Positions 7,838 through 15,749 of a stretch of 64,000 bases of DNA are shown piece after piece; position 1 is the stretch's first letter; each line of letters starts with the position of its first letter. Below the pieces are notes generated by a model. That model made no database searches and had not been told where the DNA came from. It worked only from the letters and a program-made list of their open reading frames with translations. Made by a program: the position numbers and the translations under genes. The stretch spans positions 1 to 64,000 of the forward strand of contig UQVK01000011.1 in the NCBI GenBank assembly GCA_900544445.1, written 5' to 3'. This DNA comes from an uncultured Lachnospiraceae bacterium (GTDB lineage Bacteria > Bacillota > Clostridia > Lachnospirales > Lachnospiraceae).

Positions 7838-8811
7838 ATGAAGAGCAGAAAAGCATATTGCCGGTGGGCAGATAATATGAGAGCAATTCTGATTCTGCTT
7901 CTTGTTTTGGGGCATAGCAACAATGGGTTTGTGCATTATGTTATCTATTGGTTTCATATGCCATGTTTTTTAATGCTCAGCGGATATCTGGCATCTGAAA
8001 AACGGCTATCAATTGACTATATCAAATCAAAAATAAGTCGGTTGCTCCTCCCATATGCAGTGTATTCCATTCTTATCGAAATCTTTTTTTACAGATCATC
8101 ACCGTTAGAAGCAGTGGAATACTTGTTATATGGATCAGGAAGGCTCCGGGGGGGGTACTTTGGTATTTGCCCAGTCTATTCCTTACAGTAGTATTGTTCT
8201 CATATATTAAAGACCATATCCAAACGAAAAAAAAGATGGCAGTATTACTGACAATTCTGTTGATTCTTTCAACTGGGGAGTCATGGTTATTCCAGAATGT
8301 TGTTCCTCCTATACCTTGGAATGCAGATGTGGTTCTGATCATGCTTTTCTATTATGGACTTGGTTATTTGTTCAGAAAGACAGGCAGCGAGGAATGGGCA
8401 GAGAACGTAAAGATCAAAGTACCAGTAATACTGTTCGCATCAGCTGCTGTGGGTTTCAGTTATCTGTCAAACATAATATATATGTTTGACATGAAAAAAG
8501 TAGTTTATGACAATCTTGTGTTGAATGTGGTTCTGCCGGTTACTGGGTTTCTTTTGCTAAAGTGGATTGCAATTTCTATATCAGAAACGAAAATGATATG
8601 GTCGATTGCAAAGAAAATAGGCAAGAATACAATTACCATTATGTTCTTACACATACCCATCAATGCAGTACTTAGCTCTAGATTTCACTATTCAGATTTT
8701 TTCTACGTTTTGATTGGTGTTCTTGTGCCATTGATGCTAAAAGCAATCTGTTTGATAATCACAAAATGGCTATGCTTGGAGCGGATTCGGAGAGTTATCC
8801 ATTTATTGTGA
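7838..8811 (+). pseudogene. Acyltransferase-3 family membrane protein, out of frame at a G8 tract (phase-variable candidate)
   Basis: Two overlapping frames join into one O-acyltransferase of about 324 residues. The first, from an ATG at 7838 behind AGAGGGAAA, gives WADNMRAILILLLVLGHS, where the GH pair is the conserved family histidine region, then FHMPCFLMLSGYLA. The second gives LWYLPSLFLTVVLFSY and several membrane spans to 8811. The break is at eight G (8148-8155). Nine G would read RGGVLWYLPS and restore the family's LW-L motif. As it stands translation ends at 8191. Acyltransferase-3 proteins transfer acetyl or succinyl groups to surface glycans. Confidence 0.82.
8148..8155 (+). repeat. 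G8 homopolymer at a frameshift (out-of-frame state)
   Basis: Eight G within the acyltransferase gene. The codons around it (cgG GGG GGG Gta when nine are present) are the same Arg-Gly-Gly-Val arrangement as at the G9 tract 3070-3078. Confidence 0.85.
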
Positions 8812-8958
8812 TACTGCTGAATATAGCGGATAGTTCAAGGAAGAAAGTATTGATACAAACACGGGGAGAAAAAGGTGAAATTATGAAACAAACCCCCATG
8901 CCTTTCGCTGATCAGCACCACCATAAATGAAACATCGCAGCCGATAATCTCCTGATAA

Positions 8959-8986
8959 TTACATACCGCAACGTTTGATGTATAAT
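8959..8986 (+). promoter_or_regulatory. Sigma-70/A-type promoter in the IS110 left end
   Basis: TTACAT at 8959-8964 and TATAAT at 8981-8986 with a 16-nt spacer. A transcript from here would begin near 8993, about 170 nt before the transposase start, and would cover the palindromic region. Confidence 0.55.
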
Positions 8987-8992
8987 GAACAT

Positions 8993-9150
8993 ATCGGTAA
9001 AGGTCGGTTTTTATTTGGAGCATTTAGCCCGTAAAACAAACTGACTTATGGCTTCCTCATTTGCACCACCATCTGTTCCGCCGTATACGGCATATAAGGA
9101 CGTAGAGTAAAATAACAAAAGACAGGAAGCCTTGCCGTAAACTCATTTTG
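8993..9150 (+). ncRNA. Candidate IS110 bridge RNA
   Basis: IS110-group elements encode a structured bridge RNA in the non-coding end next to the transposase gene. This interval has a promoter just before it, an 8-bp inverted repeat GGCTTCCT/AGGAAGCC (9050-9057 and 9124-9131) enclosing a perfect 12-nt palindrome GCCGTATACGGC (9080-9091), and no coding potential. Target- and donor-binding loops could not be assigned by eye, so the call rests on position and structure only. Confidence 0.35.
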
Positions 9151-9162
9151 GGAGGTGCCATT

Positions 9163-10398
9163 ATGGATAAGGTTTACGACAAATGCTGTGGTATTGACCT
9201 GCACAAGAAGTTGATCGTAGCCTGCTTTAAACAGGGCAACAGGCAGGAGATCCGTGACTTTGGTGCAACAACCAGAGAGCTTCTTGAAATGGCTGACTGG
9301 CTGAAGGAAGGCGGCTGCGAGATGGTCGCCATGGAGAGCACAGCATCCTATTGGAAGCCTTTGTACAACATCCTTGAAACCTGCGAACTGAAGGCCATGG
9401 TTGTTAATGCGCAGCACATGAAAGCAGTCCCGGGGCGCAAGACGGATGTAAAAGATGCGGAATGGATCGCAGACCTCTTACAGCATGGCCTGCTGACTGC
9501 AAGCTACATTCCGGACAAAGACCAGCGGGAATTGCGGGAGCTTGTACGTTACCGCAAAAGCCTGGTTGGAGAGCGGGCCCGCGAACTCAACCGGCTCCAG
9601 AAGATGCTGGAAGGGGCCAATATCAAGATATCCGGGACCATCCGGGATATCAATGGAAAGAGCGCGAGGAACATTCTGGAACATCTGCTGTCCGGCAGAC
9701 AGATTGATTCCGCCGAGTACGACATTCTTTATGAGAAGAAGGTCATTGCGCACAATCTGAAAGCCACAAAGGAACAGATCATCGATGACCTCAACGGAGT
9801 GATGTCTGCCCTTCAGAAGAAGATGATGCGTATCATTTTGAACCATCTGGATGAACTGAATGCCCATATCAGAGAGCTTGATGATGATATAGACAATTTC
9901 ATGAAACCGGAGGAAAAGGAAGCAGCCAAAGTGATCCAGGATATTCCGGGCATCGGGAATACAAGCGCGCAGGCCATTATTTCTGTGATCGGAGCGGACA
10001 TGAGCCGGTTCCCGACGGATGCCCACATAGCTTCATGGGCAGGGCTGTGTCCGGGCAATAACAAAAGTGCCAACAAACGCAAATCGGGAAAAACCCGGAA
10101 GGGGAACGGCCTGCTGCGGGATACATTGATCGTATGCGCCCACTCAGCAGTAAAGAATAAGTCGAGTTATTTCCATGCCCAGTTTGCCCGGATCAGTGCG
10201 CATCGTGGAAGTAAGCGTGCTTATGTAGCAGTGGCGCATTCCATGCTGGTTGCGATCTATCACATCTTGAAGGAAGGAGTCGTTTTCAAGGATCTGGGAG
10301 CTGATTATTACAATCAATTTAATAGGGAACGCAAGATCAATGCGTACCTTAAAAAGTTAAAAGCGCTTGGCTGGGAAGTGCCTGTAGTTGCCGCATAA
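9163..10398 (+). CDS. IS110-family transposase (DEDD recombinase)
   Basis: A 411-residue recombinase. The N-terminal RuvC-like DEDD domain shows CCGIDLHKK with the first Asp, MESTASYWKPLYN with the Glu, and KTDVKDAEWIADLL with the later Asp residues. The C-terminal IS116/IS110/IS902 domain has IPGIGNTSAQAI, FASWAGLCPG-like sequence (IASWAGLCPGNN), and the conserved Ser-containing region near residue 325 (GLLRDTLIVCAHSA). ATG at 9163 is preferred over the TTG at 9148 because GGGAGGTG lies just before it. The gene appears intact. It would cut and paste or copy the element through a circular intermediate, guided by a bridge RNA in relatives. Confidence 0.95.
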   Translation: MDKVYDKCCGIDLHKKLIVACFKQGNRQEIRDFGATTRELLEMADWLKEGGCEMVAMESTASYWKPLYNILETCELKAMVVNAQHMKAVPGRKTDVKDAEWIADLLQHGLLTASYIPDKDQRELRELVRYRKSLVGERARELNRLQKMLEGANIKISGTIRDINGKSARNILEHLLSGRQIDSAEYDILYEKKVIAHNLKATKEQIIDDLNGVMSALQKKMMRIILNHLDELNAHIRELDDDIDNFMKPEEKEAAKVIQDIPGIGNTSAQAIISVIGADMSRFPTDAHIASWAGLCPGNNKSANKRKSGKTRKGNGLLRDTLIVCAHSAVKNKSSYFHAQFARISAHRGSKRAYVAVAHSMLVAIYHILKEGVVFKDLGADYYNQFNRERKINAYLKKLKALGWEVPVVAA

Positions 10399-10481
10399 GC
10401 CTTTCGGCTGAGCCAGATAAAACGCCTGAAAAATATGAGGGGGGTAGTCTGCGCTTTTTTGGCTGCCCAGAAAGTATTGTT

Positions 10482-11027
10482 TCAGAGTAAAAGAAAGGCG
10501 GCTGCCACATTGATAATGATGGCCAAAAAAAGATTGACAATAATTCGCAAAACCATCATAAGCAGGGCGTATCCGACATGAGTGCCACAGTATCTGTCCG
10601 GGAATATATTCTCCTCCATGGAAGCTGTCCGGTTTTTGACAGAACGCAACAGGCCGAAGACATGATTGAAATACATTTTCTCTCCCAGGATTCCGAAGAT
10701 GCAGAGATGGAGTCCCCAAAAAAGAACCTTGAGCTGCCACTCCGGATAGAGACGGATCAGAAAGAGTGCGGCCAGATTGAGGAGAAAGCTGTAGAGGGCT
10801 TCCAGTCCAAGGAGTATGAACGCATTTTTCCACATGCCGCGGTATGCAGCCCATACGGCGCCGAAAAAACCGGCAGCGTAATTGATGCTCCTCTGTTCGG
10901 CGGCCAGTTTTCTGAATTTACGGTCATATCGGCCGCACCACTCCTGGACGATGCTGTGAATATCTTCCAGAGGAAAGTCGAGAATATATTCACGGTATTC
11001 ATCTGGATTTTCAGAAATATTTTCCAT
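10482..11027 (-). CDS. DUF2628-like small membrane protein
   Basis: A 181-residue protein with a charged N-terminus (about 55 residues with EEWCGRYD-like helical sequence) and three to four hydrophobic segments. The FFGAVWAAYRGMW motif matches the DUF2628 family, whose members are small inner-membrane proteins of unknown function. The ATG at 11027 is chosen because GGAGG lies seven nt upstream; an in-frame ATG at 11039 would place the start inside that site. A chain of hairpins precedes the ribosome binding site. No function can be assigned. Confidence 0.7.
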   Translation of the reverse strand: MENISENPDEYREYILDFPLEDIHSIVQEWCGRYDRKFRKLAAEQRSINYAAGFFGAVWAAYRGMWKNAFILLGLEALYSFLLNLAALFLIRLYPEWQLKVLFWGLHLCIFGILGEKMYFNHVFGLLRSVKNRTASMEENIFPDRYCGTHVGYALLMMVLRIIVNLFLAIIINVAAAFLLL

Positions 11028-11064
11028 TTTTTCCTCCATGCCGAAGCGTTGCTGAGGCCCGCGC

Positions 11065-11191
11065 GCCGAACCTCCAGTTCGGCGTCTGCGCCAGAATAGA
11101 AATCCCAGTATGGGATTTCTATTCCAAGGATTTGCGACGCTTTGGCGCAAATCCTGATTGAAAAATGCGCTATCGAGCACATTTTTCAATC
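11065..11191 (-). repeat. Four tandem hairpins between araC-type and DUF2628 genes
   Basis: Four inverted repeats follow one another: GCCGAAC/GTTCGGC (11065-11083); a 14-bp perfect stem with loop GTA (11094-11124, arms starting GAATAGAAATCCCA); AGGATTTGCG/CGCAAATCCT (11127-11155); and GATTGAAAAATG/CATTTTTCAATC (11156-11191). They are separated by 0-10 nt. They are followed on the minus strand by GGCCTCAGC..CGCTTCGGCA and the ribosome binding site, a module shared with the sequence in front of adk. Confidence 0.85.
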
Positions 11192-11194
11192 TGT

Positions 11195-12100
11195 TCACTC
11201 CTGAAGATTTTCTGCTTCCGCATCCAGCATGACCCCGCGGTTTAAGGATCTGTAGGATGAGGGCGTGCAACCGTTTTTCTCCCGGAAAAGGCGGTTAAAG
11301 GTGGAGAGGCTGCCCCAGCCGGAGCGCATGGCGACCTCGGTGACGGACAGATTGGGAGAAAGCAGCAGCCGTTCCGCATGCGCCAGCCTGCGGCCGGTCA
11401 GATATTCGTGGCAGGAGAGCCCGGTGAACTGCTTGAAAAGCCGGGAAAAATGATAGCGGCTGAAGCCTGCGAGCCGGGCAAGCTCATCGATCTGAAGCGG
11501 TTCCGTGCAGTGATCGTTGATATAACTGCAGATGCTCATGAATTTCTCGATATATTCCTGCTGCTTGCTGGGAGAAAATTCGGGGAATTTTCCGGCTTCC
11601 GTTACCACAGTCCTTCCCAGAATGACAAAAAAACGCAGCAGCAGAGACCGGACAGAAGCCTCCCGGAAAGGATCATCGCCCGAATATTCCCGCAGGATAT
11701 CGTGAAGCAGCCCGGAGAGGGAAGCGGCCACATCCGGCTCGTCCGAACGGCAGATCAGCAGGCAGGGCCGCAGGGCGTGAAGCAGGAAGTCCATGCCGTC
11801 CAGCCCGGTAAACAGAGAATAATCGAACTGCAGGATCAGCCGCTCCCCATCCGCAGGCGCAAAGAGCGCGTGAAGCTCCCCCGGCGGAATGAGCAGAATA
11901 TCTCCCGGGTAAAAAGTGACGGTTTTGCCGTTTGTTTTCACGGTATATTCATTTTCGACCGGACGAATGATTTCAAGCGCGGTGTGCCAGTGGAGCGGAA
12001 AATCCTCCGCGTCCCGGTTGACAAAGGCGCGCACGCCGGACATGCTCCGGTAGGTGACCGTTTCATGCGTGCCGTTCAGAATCTCGATCAGACAAACCAC
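11195..12100 (-). CDS. AraC-family transcriptional regulator
   Basis: A 301-residue regulator. Residues 1-100 form a cupin-like sensing domain (FPLHWHTALEIIRP, then YPGDILLIPPGELHAL). Residues 190-290 hold the two helix-turn-helix motifs of the AraC family (IDELARLAGFSRYHFSRLFK and VTEVAMRSGWGSLSTFNRLF). The start is a GTG at 12098-12100 with a weak upstream site; an ATG 18 codons in is possible. AraC proteins of this build control carbohydrate or stress genes. No obvious target adjoins it: the gene behind it is a DUF2628 protein and the divergent one is carD-like. Confidence 0.88.
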   Translation of the reverse strand: MVCLIEILNGTHETVTYRSMSGVRAFVNRDAEDFPLHWHTALEIIRPVENEYTVKTNGKTVTFYPGDILLIPPGELHALFAPADGERLILQFDYSLFTGLDGMDFLLHALRPCLLICRSDEPDVAASLSGLLHDILREYSGDDPFREASVRSLLLRFFVILGRTVVTEAGKFPEFSPSKQQEYIEKFMSICSYINDHCTEPLQIDELARLAGFSRYHFSRLFKQFTGLSCHEYLTGRRLAHAERLLLSPNLSVTEVAMRSGWGSLSTFNRLFREKNGCTPSSYRSLNRGVMLDAEAENLQE

Positions 12101-12257
12101 CTCAGATATTGTCAGTTTTTTCTTTTTTCAGTATAACATCCGGGCGGCGGAGGCGCAACGACGGAAGTATTAAGAAAAAGCTGCACAAACAGAGGAAGAC
12201 ATATATCTGTAAAAAGGTCTGAAAAAGAGAAATAATAGAAAAATTATTTGATTTATT

Positions 12258-12286
12258 TTGAAATTTTCTGATAAAATAAATAATAT
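12258..12286 (+). promoter_or_regulatory. Promoter for the CarD-like gene
   Basis: TTGAAA (12258-12263), 17-nt spacer, TAATAT (12281-12286) in an AT-rich stretch. AAAGGAGAG follows directly, so the leader would be very short, with the ribosome binding site close to the transcript start. Confidence 0.6.
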
Positions 12287-12304
12287 GGAAAGGAGAGAAA
12301 AAAT

Positions 12305-12838
12305 ATGTTTGAGAAAGGAGAATATGTCGTATACGGAAGCAAGGGAGTATGTGAGATTACGGACATTTCAACCATCAATATCAGCGGAATGAACAGGGAG
12401 AAGCTGTATTATTTTCTGCGTCCCGTAAACGACCGGGACGCGAAAATTTTCATTCCGGTGGACAGCGACAAAATCCAGATGCGCAGGATTCTGACACAGG
12501 AAGAGGCGGAAGCGCTTGTCGACAGCATTCCCCGGATCGGATGCCTGTGGATCGCAGATGAAAAACAGAGAGAGTACAGCTACAGGCAGGCCGTCAACGG
12601 CTGCGACTGCAGGGATTGGGTCAGAATCCTGAAAACCCTGTGGAAGAGAAACCGGGAGCGGTTTGCCAGGGGCAAGAAGGAAACGGCGATGGATAAAAAA
12701 TATTTCCGGATCGCGGAGGACAATCTGTATACTGAGCTTGCGGTCAGCCTGAACATTGACCAGAAGCAGGTGAAGGATTACATTGCCCACAGGATGGAAC
12801 AGGCTGAAGAAAAGGAAGCGGAAACGGTTCCGGTATGA
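12305..12838 (+). CDS. CarD/CdnL-type RNA polymerase-binding regulator
   Basis: A 177-residue protein whose first 60 residues (FEKGEYVVYGSKGVCEITDI, then IFIPVDSDKIQMRRIL) match the CarD_CdnL_TRCF Tudor-like domain that binds the RNA polymerase beta subunit. The rest is basic and helical, consistent with the C-terminal DNA-contacting domain of CarD proteins. Such proteins tune promoter opening globally. AAAGGAGAG lies upstream of the ATG. The stop overlaps an upstream in-frame extension of the next gene, but that gene's real start is 12880. Co-transcription with the dehydrogenase is possible. Confidence 0.85.
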   Translation: MFEKGEYVVYGSKGVCEITDISTINISGMNREKLYYFLRPVNDRDAKIFIPVDSDKIQMRRILTQEEAEALVDSIPRIGCLWIADEKQREYSYRQAVNGCDCRDWVRILKTLWKRNRERFARGKKETAMDKKYFRIAEDNLYTELAVSLNIDQKQVKDYIAHRMEQAEEKEAETVPV

Positions 12839-12879
12839 CGGAATGGTCTGATACAGAAGAAAAAAGGAGAGGGTTTTTG

Positions 12880-13926
12880 ATGAAAGGGATGATGAAAACG
12901 GCGGTGATGACCGCCATTGGAAAGATGGAGCTGACAGAGAGACCGATTCCCTCACCGGCGCCCGGGGAAGTGCTGGTGAAGGTGGAATATGTCGGGATCT
13001 GCGGCTCCGATCTGCACTATTTTGAATCAGGACGAATCGGGGACTATGTGGTAAAGCCGCCATTTGTGCTGGGTCACGAAGCGGGCGGCATTGTGGTTGA
13101 AACGGGAGAGGGCGTGACGGATCTGGTGCCAGGGGACCGGGTGGCCCTTGAGCCCGGAAAAACCTGCGGCCACTGTGAACACTGTAAGGAAGGCAGATAT
13201 AATCTGTGTGAAAAAGTGATTTTTTTCGCCACTCCTCCGGTGGACGGCGTTTTTCAGGAGTATGTGGCGCACGAAGCCGGACTCTGCTTCAAAATCCCGG
13301 ATCAGATGAGCACGATGGAGGCGGCGCTGATCGAGCCGCTTGCCGTGGGACTCCATGCGGCCGGACAGGGAGGGGCCTGCCTGGGACAGACTGCGGTGGT
13401 GACGGGAGCCGGATGCATCGGCCTGTGCTGTCTTCTTTCCCTGCGGGCCATGGGCGTTTCGCGCATCATTGTGGTGGATGTGATGAAAAAACGGCTGGAT
13501 AAGGCGATGGAGCTGGGAGCCGACTATGTGATCAATGGGAAAGAGGAAGATACGGCCGCCCGGATTCTGGAGCTGACGGACGGCAGGGGAGCGGATCTTG
13601 GAATCGAGACCGCCGGCAGCCAGGTCACTGCGGCGCAGCTCATCCGCGGCGCGAAGAAGGGTTCCACCATCGTATTTGTTGGCTACAGCGCATCCGGAGA
13701 AATGACGCTTCCCATGAGTCTCGCGCTGGACAAGGAGCTCACCTTTCAGACCGTGTTCCGCTACCGGAACATCTACCCAAAAGCGATAGAAGCCGTATCC
13801 TCCGGCCGGATCCGCGTCCGGGATATTGTGACCGATATCTTCCGCCTGGACGAGATTCAGCACGCAATGGATGCCTGTGTGAGAAATAAGGCGGATATTG
13901 TGAAGGGTGTGGTAAAGATCGTTTAA
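12880..13926 (+). CDS. Zinc-dependent medium-chain alcohol/polyol dehydrogenase
   Basis: A 348-residue MDR-family enzyme. Catalytic zinc ligands are seen in GICGSDLHYF and GHEAGG; structural zinc ligands in CGHCEHCKEGRYNLC; the Rossmann fold in VVTGAGCIGL near residue 172. The overall pattern is nearest to sorbitol/xylitol (L-iditol 2-) dehydrogenases, which oxidise polyols to ketoses with NAD. The start at 12880 follows AAAGGAGAGG; the longer frame from 12835 lacks a site. The substrate is inferred only from family resemblance, and threonine dehydrogenase-like activity cannot be excluded. Confidence 0.88.
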   Translation: MKGMMKTAVMTAIGKMELTERPIPSPAPGEVLVKVEYVGICGSDLHYFESGRIGDYVVKPPFVLGHEAGGIVVETGEGVTDLVPGDRVALEPGKTCGHCEHCKEGRYNLCEKVIFFATPPVDGVFQEYVAHEAGLCFKIPDQMSTMEAALIEPLAVGLHAAGQGGACLGQTAVVTGAGCIGLCCLLSLRAMGVSRIIVVDVMKKRLDKAMELGADYVINGKEEDTAARILELTDGRGADLGIETAGSQVTAAQLIRGAKKGSTIVFVGYSASGEMTLPMSLALDKELTFQTVFRYRNIYPKAIEAVSSGRIRVRDIVTDIFRLDEIQHAMDACVRNKADIVKGVVKIV

Positions 13927-14054
13927 AAGGTGGAAAAAGCCGCCGGTTCTGTTGACTGATGTGGATAAACGGGATATGATAATAGTAAGAAGAACGTTGG
14001 AAACACGCGGGTTCCCGTCCTGGCCTGCTGGACATGGGAAAGGGGTGGATGCAT

Positions 14055-14390
14055 ATGATGGGAACATTCATTATTTTTCTTGCTGCGGTTTATCTTCTTC
14101 TGACCTTTGCCTGGATCATGAAGGATCCGGACATTGAAAAGGGCTTTTGGAGTAAGTCATATCACATGCTCCTGCTTCTTTTTATGAAGGCGGATCTGGC
14201 CCTTGCCGCCGGGATGGAATATGCGAAGCTGACGCTGGAGCATATCTGCAGAGGGTACCATCGTCCCATATCGGGCGCACAGCGGCTTTCGGATAAGCGG
14301 GAGCGCATTCAGAATTTCCGGTGCCAGATGGCGCAGGATCGCCAGAATTACCGGCAGAGAAAGCAATATAACCGGAAAATTCCGGGATGA
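14055..14390 (+). CDS. Small membrane protein of unknown function
   Basis: About 111 residues: a first hydrophobic span (GTFIIFLAAVYLLLTFAWI), a weaker second one (HMLLLLFMKADLALAAGM), then a basic, arginine- and glutamine-rich tail. The start is chosen at 14055 because AGGGGTGG lies 6 nt upstream; 14049 and 14034 are in-frame alternatives. No family is recognised. A hairpin at 14433-14473 follows the gene. Confidence 0.6.
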   Translation: MMGTFIIFLAAVYLLLTFAWIMKDPDIEKGFWSKSYHMLLLLFMKADLALAAGMEYAKLTLEHICRGYHRPISGAQRLSDKRERIQNFRCQMAQDRQNYRQRKQYNRKIPG

Positions 14391-14760
14391 GTGCGGCGGA
14401 TGAGATTTCTTTGAAAATGAATTAACCTGAAAAACCGGATGCGGCCTGAATAGGAATCAGGAAGCATCCGGTTGTCTGGTTGTGCGGTAAGCCCGGAGGG
14501 CAGCCGCAGGGATGGGCAGGCTTGTGCCAGACGTTTTTTAGTGTACCGCATCAAAATTTTTGATTGCTTTCCCGGCAAAACTGCGCTATACTTATTTTAT
14601 CTATCAGTGATTTATCAATATTTCTTTTATGTTGTGTCCGGATTTCATTATCCGTGACCGACATTCAAATGGGCAGTCGCCCCGGGCAGATTTCTGATTC
14701 CGCCCGCAGTTCCAGTATGTGACATAATATCATCGGCAAAAACAGGATTGGAGAGAAAGT
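14391..14760 (+). other. Intergenic stretch with a hairpin and a promoter
   Basis: Holds an inverted repeat AACCGGATGC/GCATCCGGTT (14433-14442 and 14464-14473) without a T run, a promoter at 14564-14592, and a leader of about 160 nt in which no gene is seen. Confidence 0.5.
14564..14592 (+). promoter_or_regulatory. Promoter for the Rpn-type nuclease gene
   Basis: TTGCTT (14564-14569), 17-nt spacer, TATACT (14587-14592). The transcript would have a leader of about 160 nt before the ATG at 14761. Confidence 0.5.
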
Positions 14761-15747
14761 ATGGGAGAAAAAAATGACGTTTTCTGCGCCTGGCTGGAAA
14801 AAGCAGAGATTTTTTCAGATTTTATGAATGGCGCGATGTTTGCGGGAAAGCAGAAAATTCTGCCCGGGGAGCTGGAACCGACTCGTAGAGATTATCATGA
14901 AAAAGAGAGAAAGCGGGGAGAAGCGGGGACGGCGGCCAGGCGCAGACGCAGTCGTGATGTGGTGAAAAAACGCTGCCTGGGCGGCTCTTACTGTGTGCTT
15001 GCGGTAGAAAATCAGGCTGAACTGCACTATGCCATGCCTGTACGGTGTATGGAATATGACGCGATGGAATATACCAGCCAGCTCAGACGCATTCGGGAGA
15101 GACACAGAAGAAATAAGGATCTGAAGGGGAGCGCGCAGTTCCTTTCCGGAATGACCCGGGAAGAAAAACTGGATCCGGTTACCACTCTGGTCTTTTATCA
15201 TGGAGAAGGCGAGTGGGACGCATGCCGTGACCTGCACGACATGCTGAATTTTACGGGAGAAAACGAAATGTTCCGCAAATATACTGCGAATTACCGGATA
15301 AATCTGGTCACTCTTGCGGATTTGCAGGAAGAACGGTTTGAGACCGGGCTGCGTGAGGTGATCGGAATGATGAAGCGGGGACGGGACAAGGATGCGATGA
15401 GGGAATATTGCAGGAAGAATGAAGAACGCTTCCGCAGACTGGATGAAGAAACCTACGATGTAATCAGCGTGATGATTCATCACAGAAAGCTGGAGGAGTA
15501 TAAAGAAAACTGTCGGGTAGAGAAAGGACGGATTGATATGTGTCAGGCGCTGGAAGAAATGATGGAGGACAGCAGACAGGAAGGAAGACAGGAAGGATTA
15601 CTGGATGGAGAGAAACGGCTGGCGGATCTGGTAAGCATGCTGCTGGCAACCGGCCGGGTAGAGGATATAAGGAAAGCTATGGATAACAGCGAGTTCCGCA
15701 GAGAGCTGTACAGAGAATGCGGAATCGATGGTGGAAGCAGGGAGTGA
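14761..15747 (+). CDS. Rpn-family PD-(D/E)XK nuclease / transposase-like protein
   Basis: A 328-residue protein of the recombination-promoting nuclease/putative transposase group that is abundant in Lachnospiraceae. The N-terminal half shows FSDFMNGAMFAGKQ, then RRRSRDVVKKR with the likely Asp, and VENQAELHYAMPVRCM with the Glu of the PD-(D/E)XK core. The C-terminal part (residues 265-328) is a charged helical tail with QEGRQEG repeats that resembles the Rpn tail. GGAGAGAAAGT precedes the ATG. Relatives often occur in many copies and may cleave DNA; whether this one moves is unknown. No flanking inverted repeats were seen. The next gene starts 2 nt after its stop. Confidence 0.78.
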   Translation: MGEKNDVFCAWLEKAEIFSDFMNGAMFAGKQKILPGELEPTRRDYHEKERKRGEAGTAARRRRSRDVVKKRCLGGSYCVLAVENQAELHYAMPVRCMEYDAMEYTSQLRRIRERHRRNKDLKGSAQFLSGMTREEKLDPVTTLVFYHGEGEWDACRDLHDMLNFTGENEMFRKYTANYRINLVTLADLQEERFETGLREVIGMMKRGRDKDAMREYCRKNEERFRRLDEETYDVISVMIHHRKLEEYKENCRVEKGRIDMCQALEEMMEDSRQEGRQEGLLDGEKRLADLVSMLLATGRVEDIRKAMDNSEFRRELYRECGIDGGSRE

Positions 15748-15749
15748 CA

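Larger units (their letters stand above)
8812..9162 (+). other. Non-coding region upstream of the IS110 transposase, including a possible truncated gene start
   Basis: No protein gene is supported here. At 8865-8886 a ribosome-binding-like AAAAAGGTG followed by ATG at 8883 looks like the start of a gene interrupted by the element after three or four codons; this is inference. The remainder contains a promoter and palindromes described separately and is probably the left non-coding end of the IS110 element. Confidence 0.5.
8892..10445 (+). mobile_element. IS110-family insertion sequence (ends approximate)
   Basis: The transposase gene with about 270 nt of non-coding DNA on its left and a short right flank. 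IS110 elements usually lack clear inverted repeats and target duplications, and none was seen, so both ends are estimates. The element sits at the right border of the AT-rich polysaccharide locus, next to an unrelated membrane protein gene. Confidence 0.5.

Noticed and set aside
10436-10444. G6 run next to the IS110 right end as a slippage tract
   Set aside because: It is short, non-coding and not linked to any frame.
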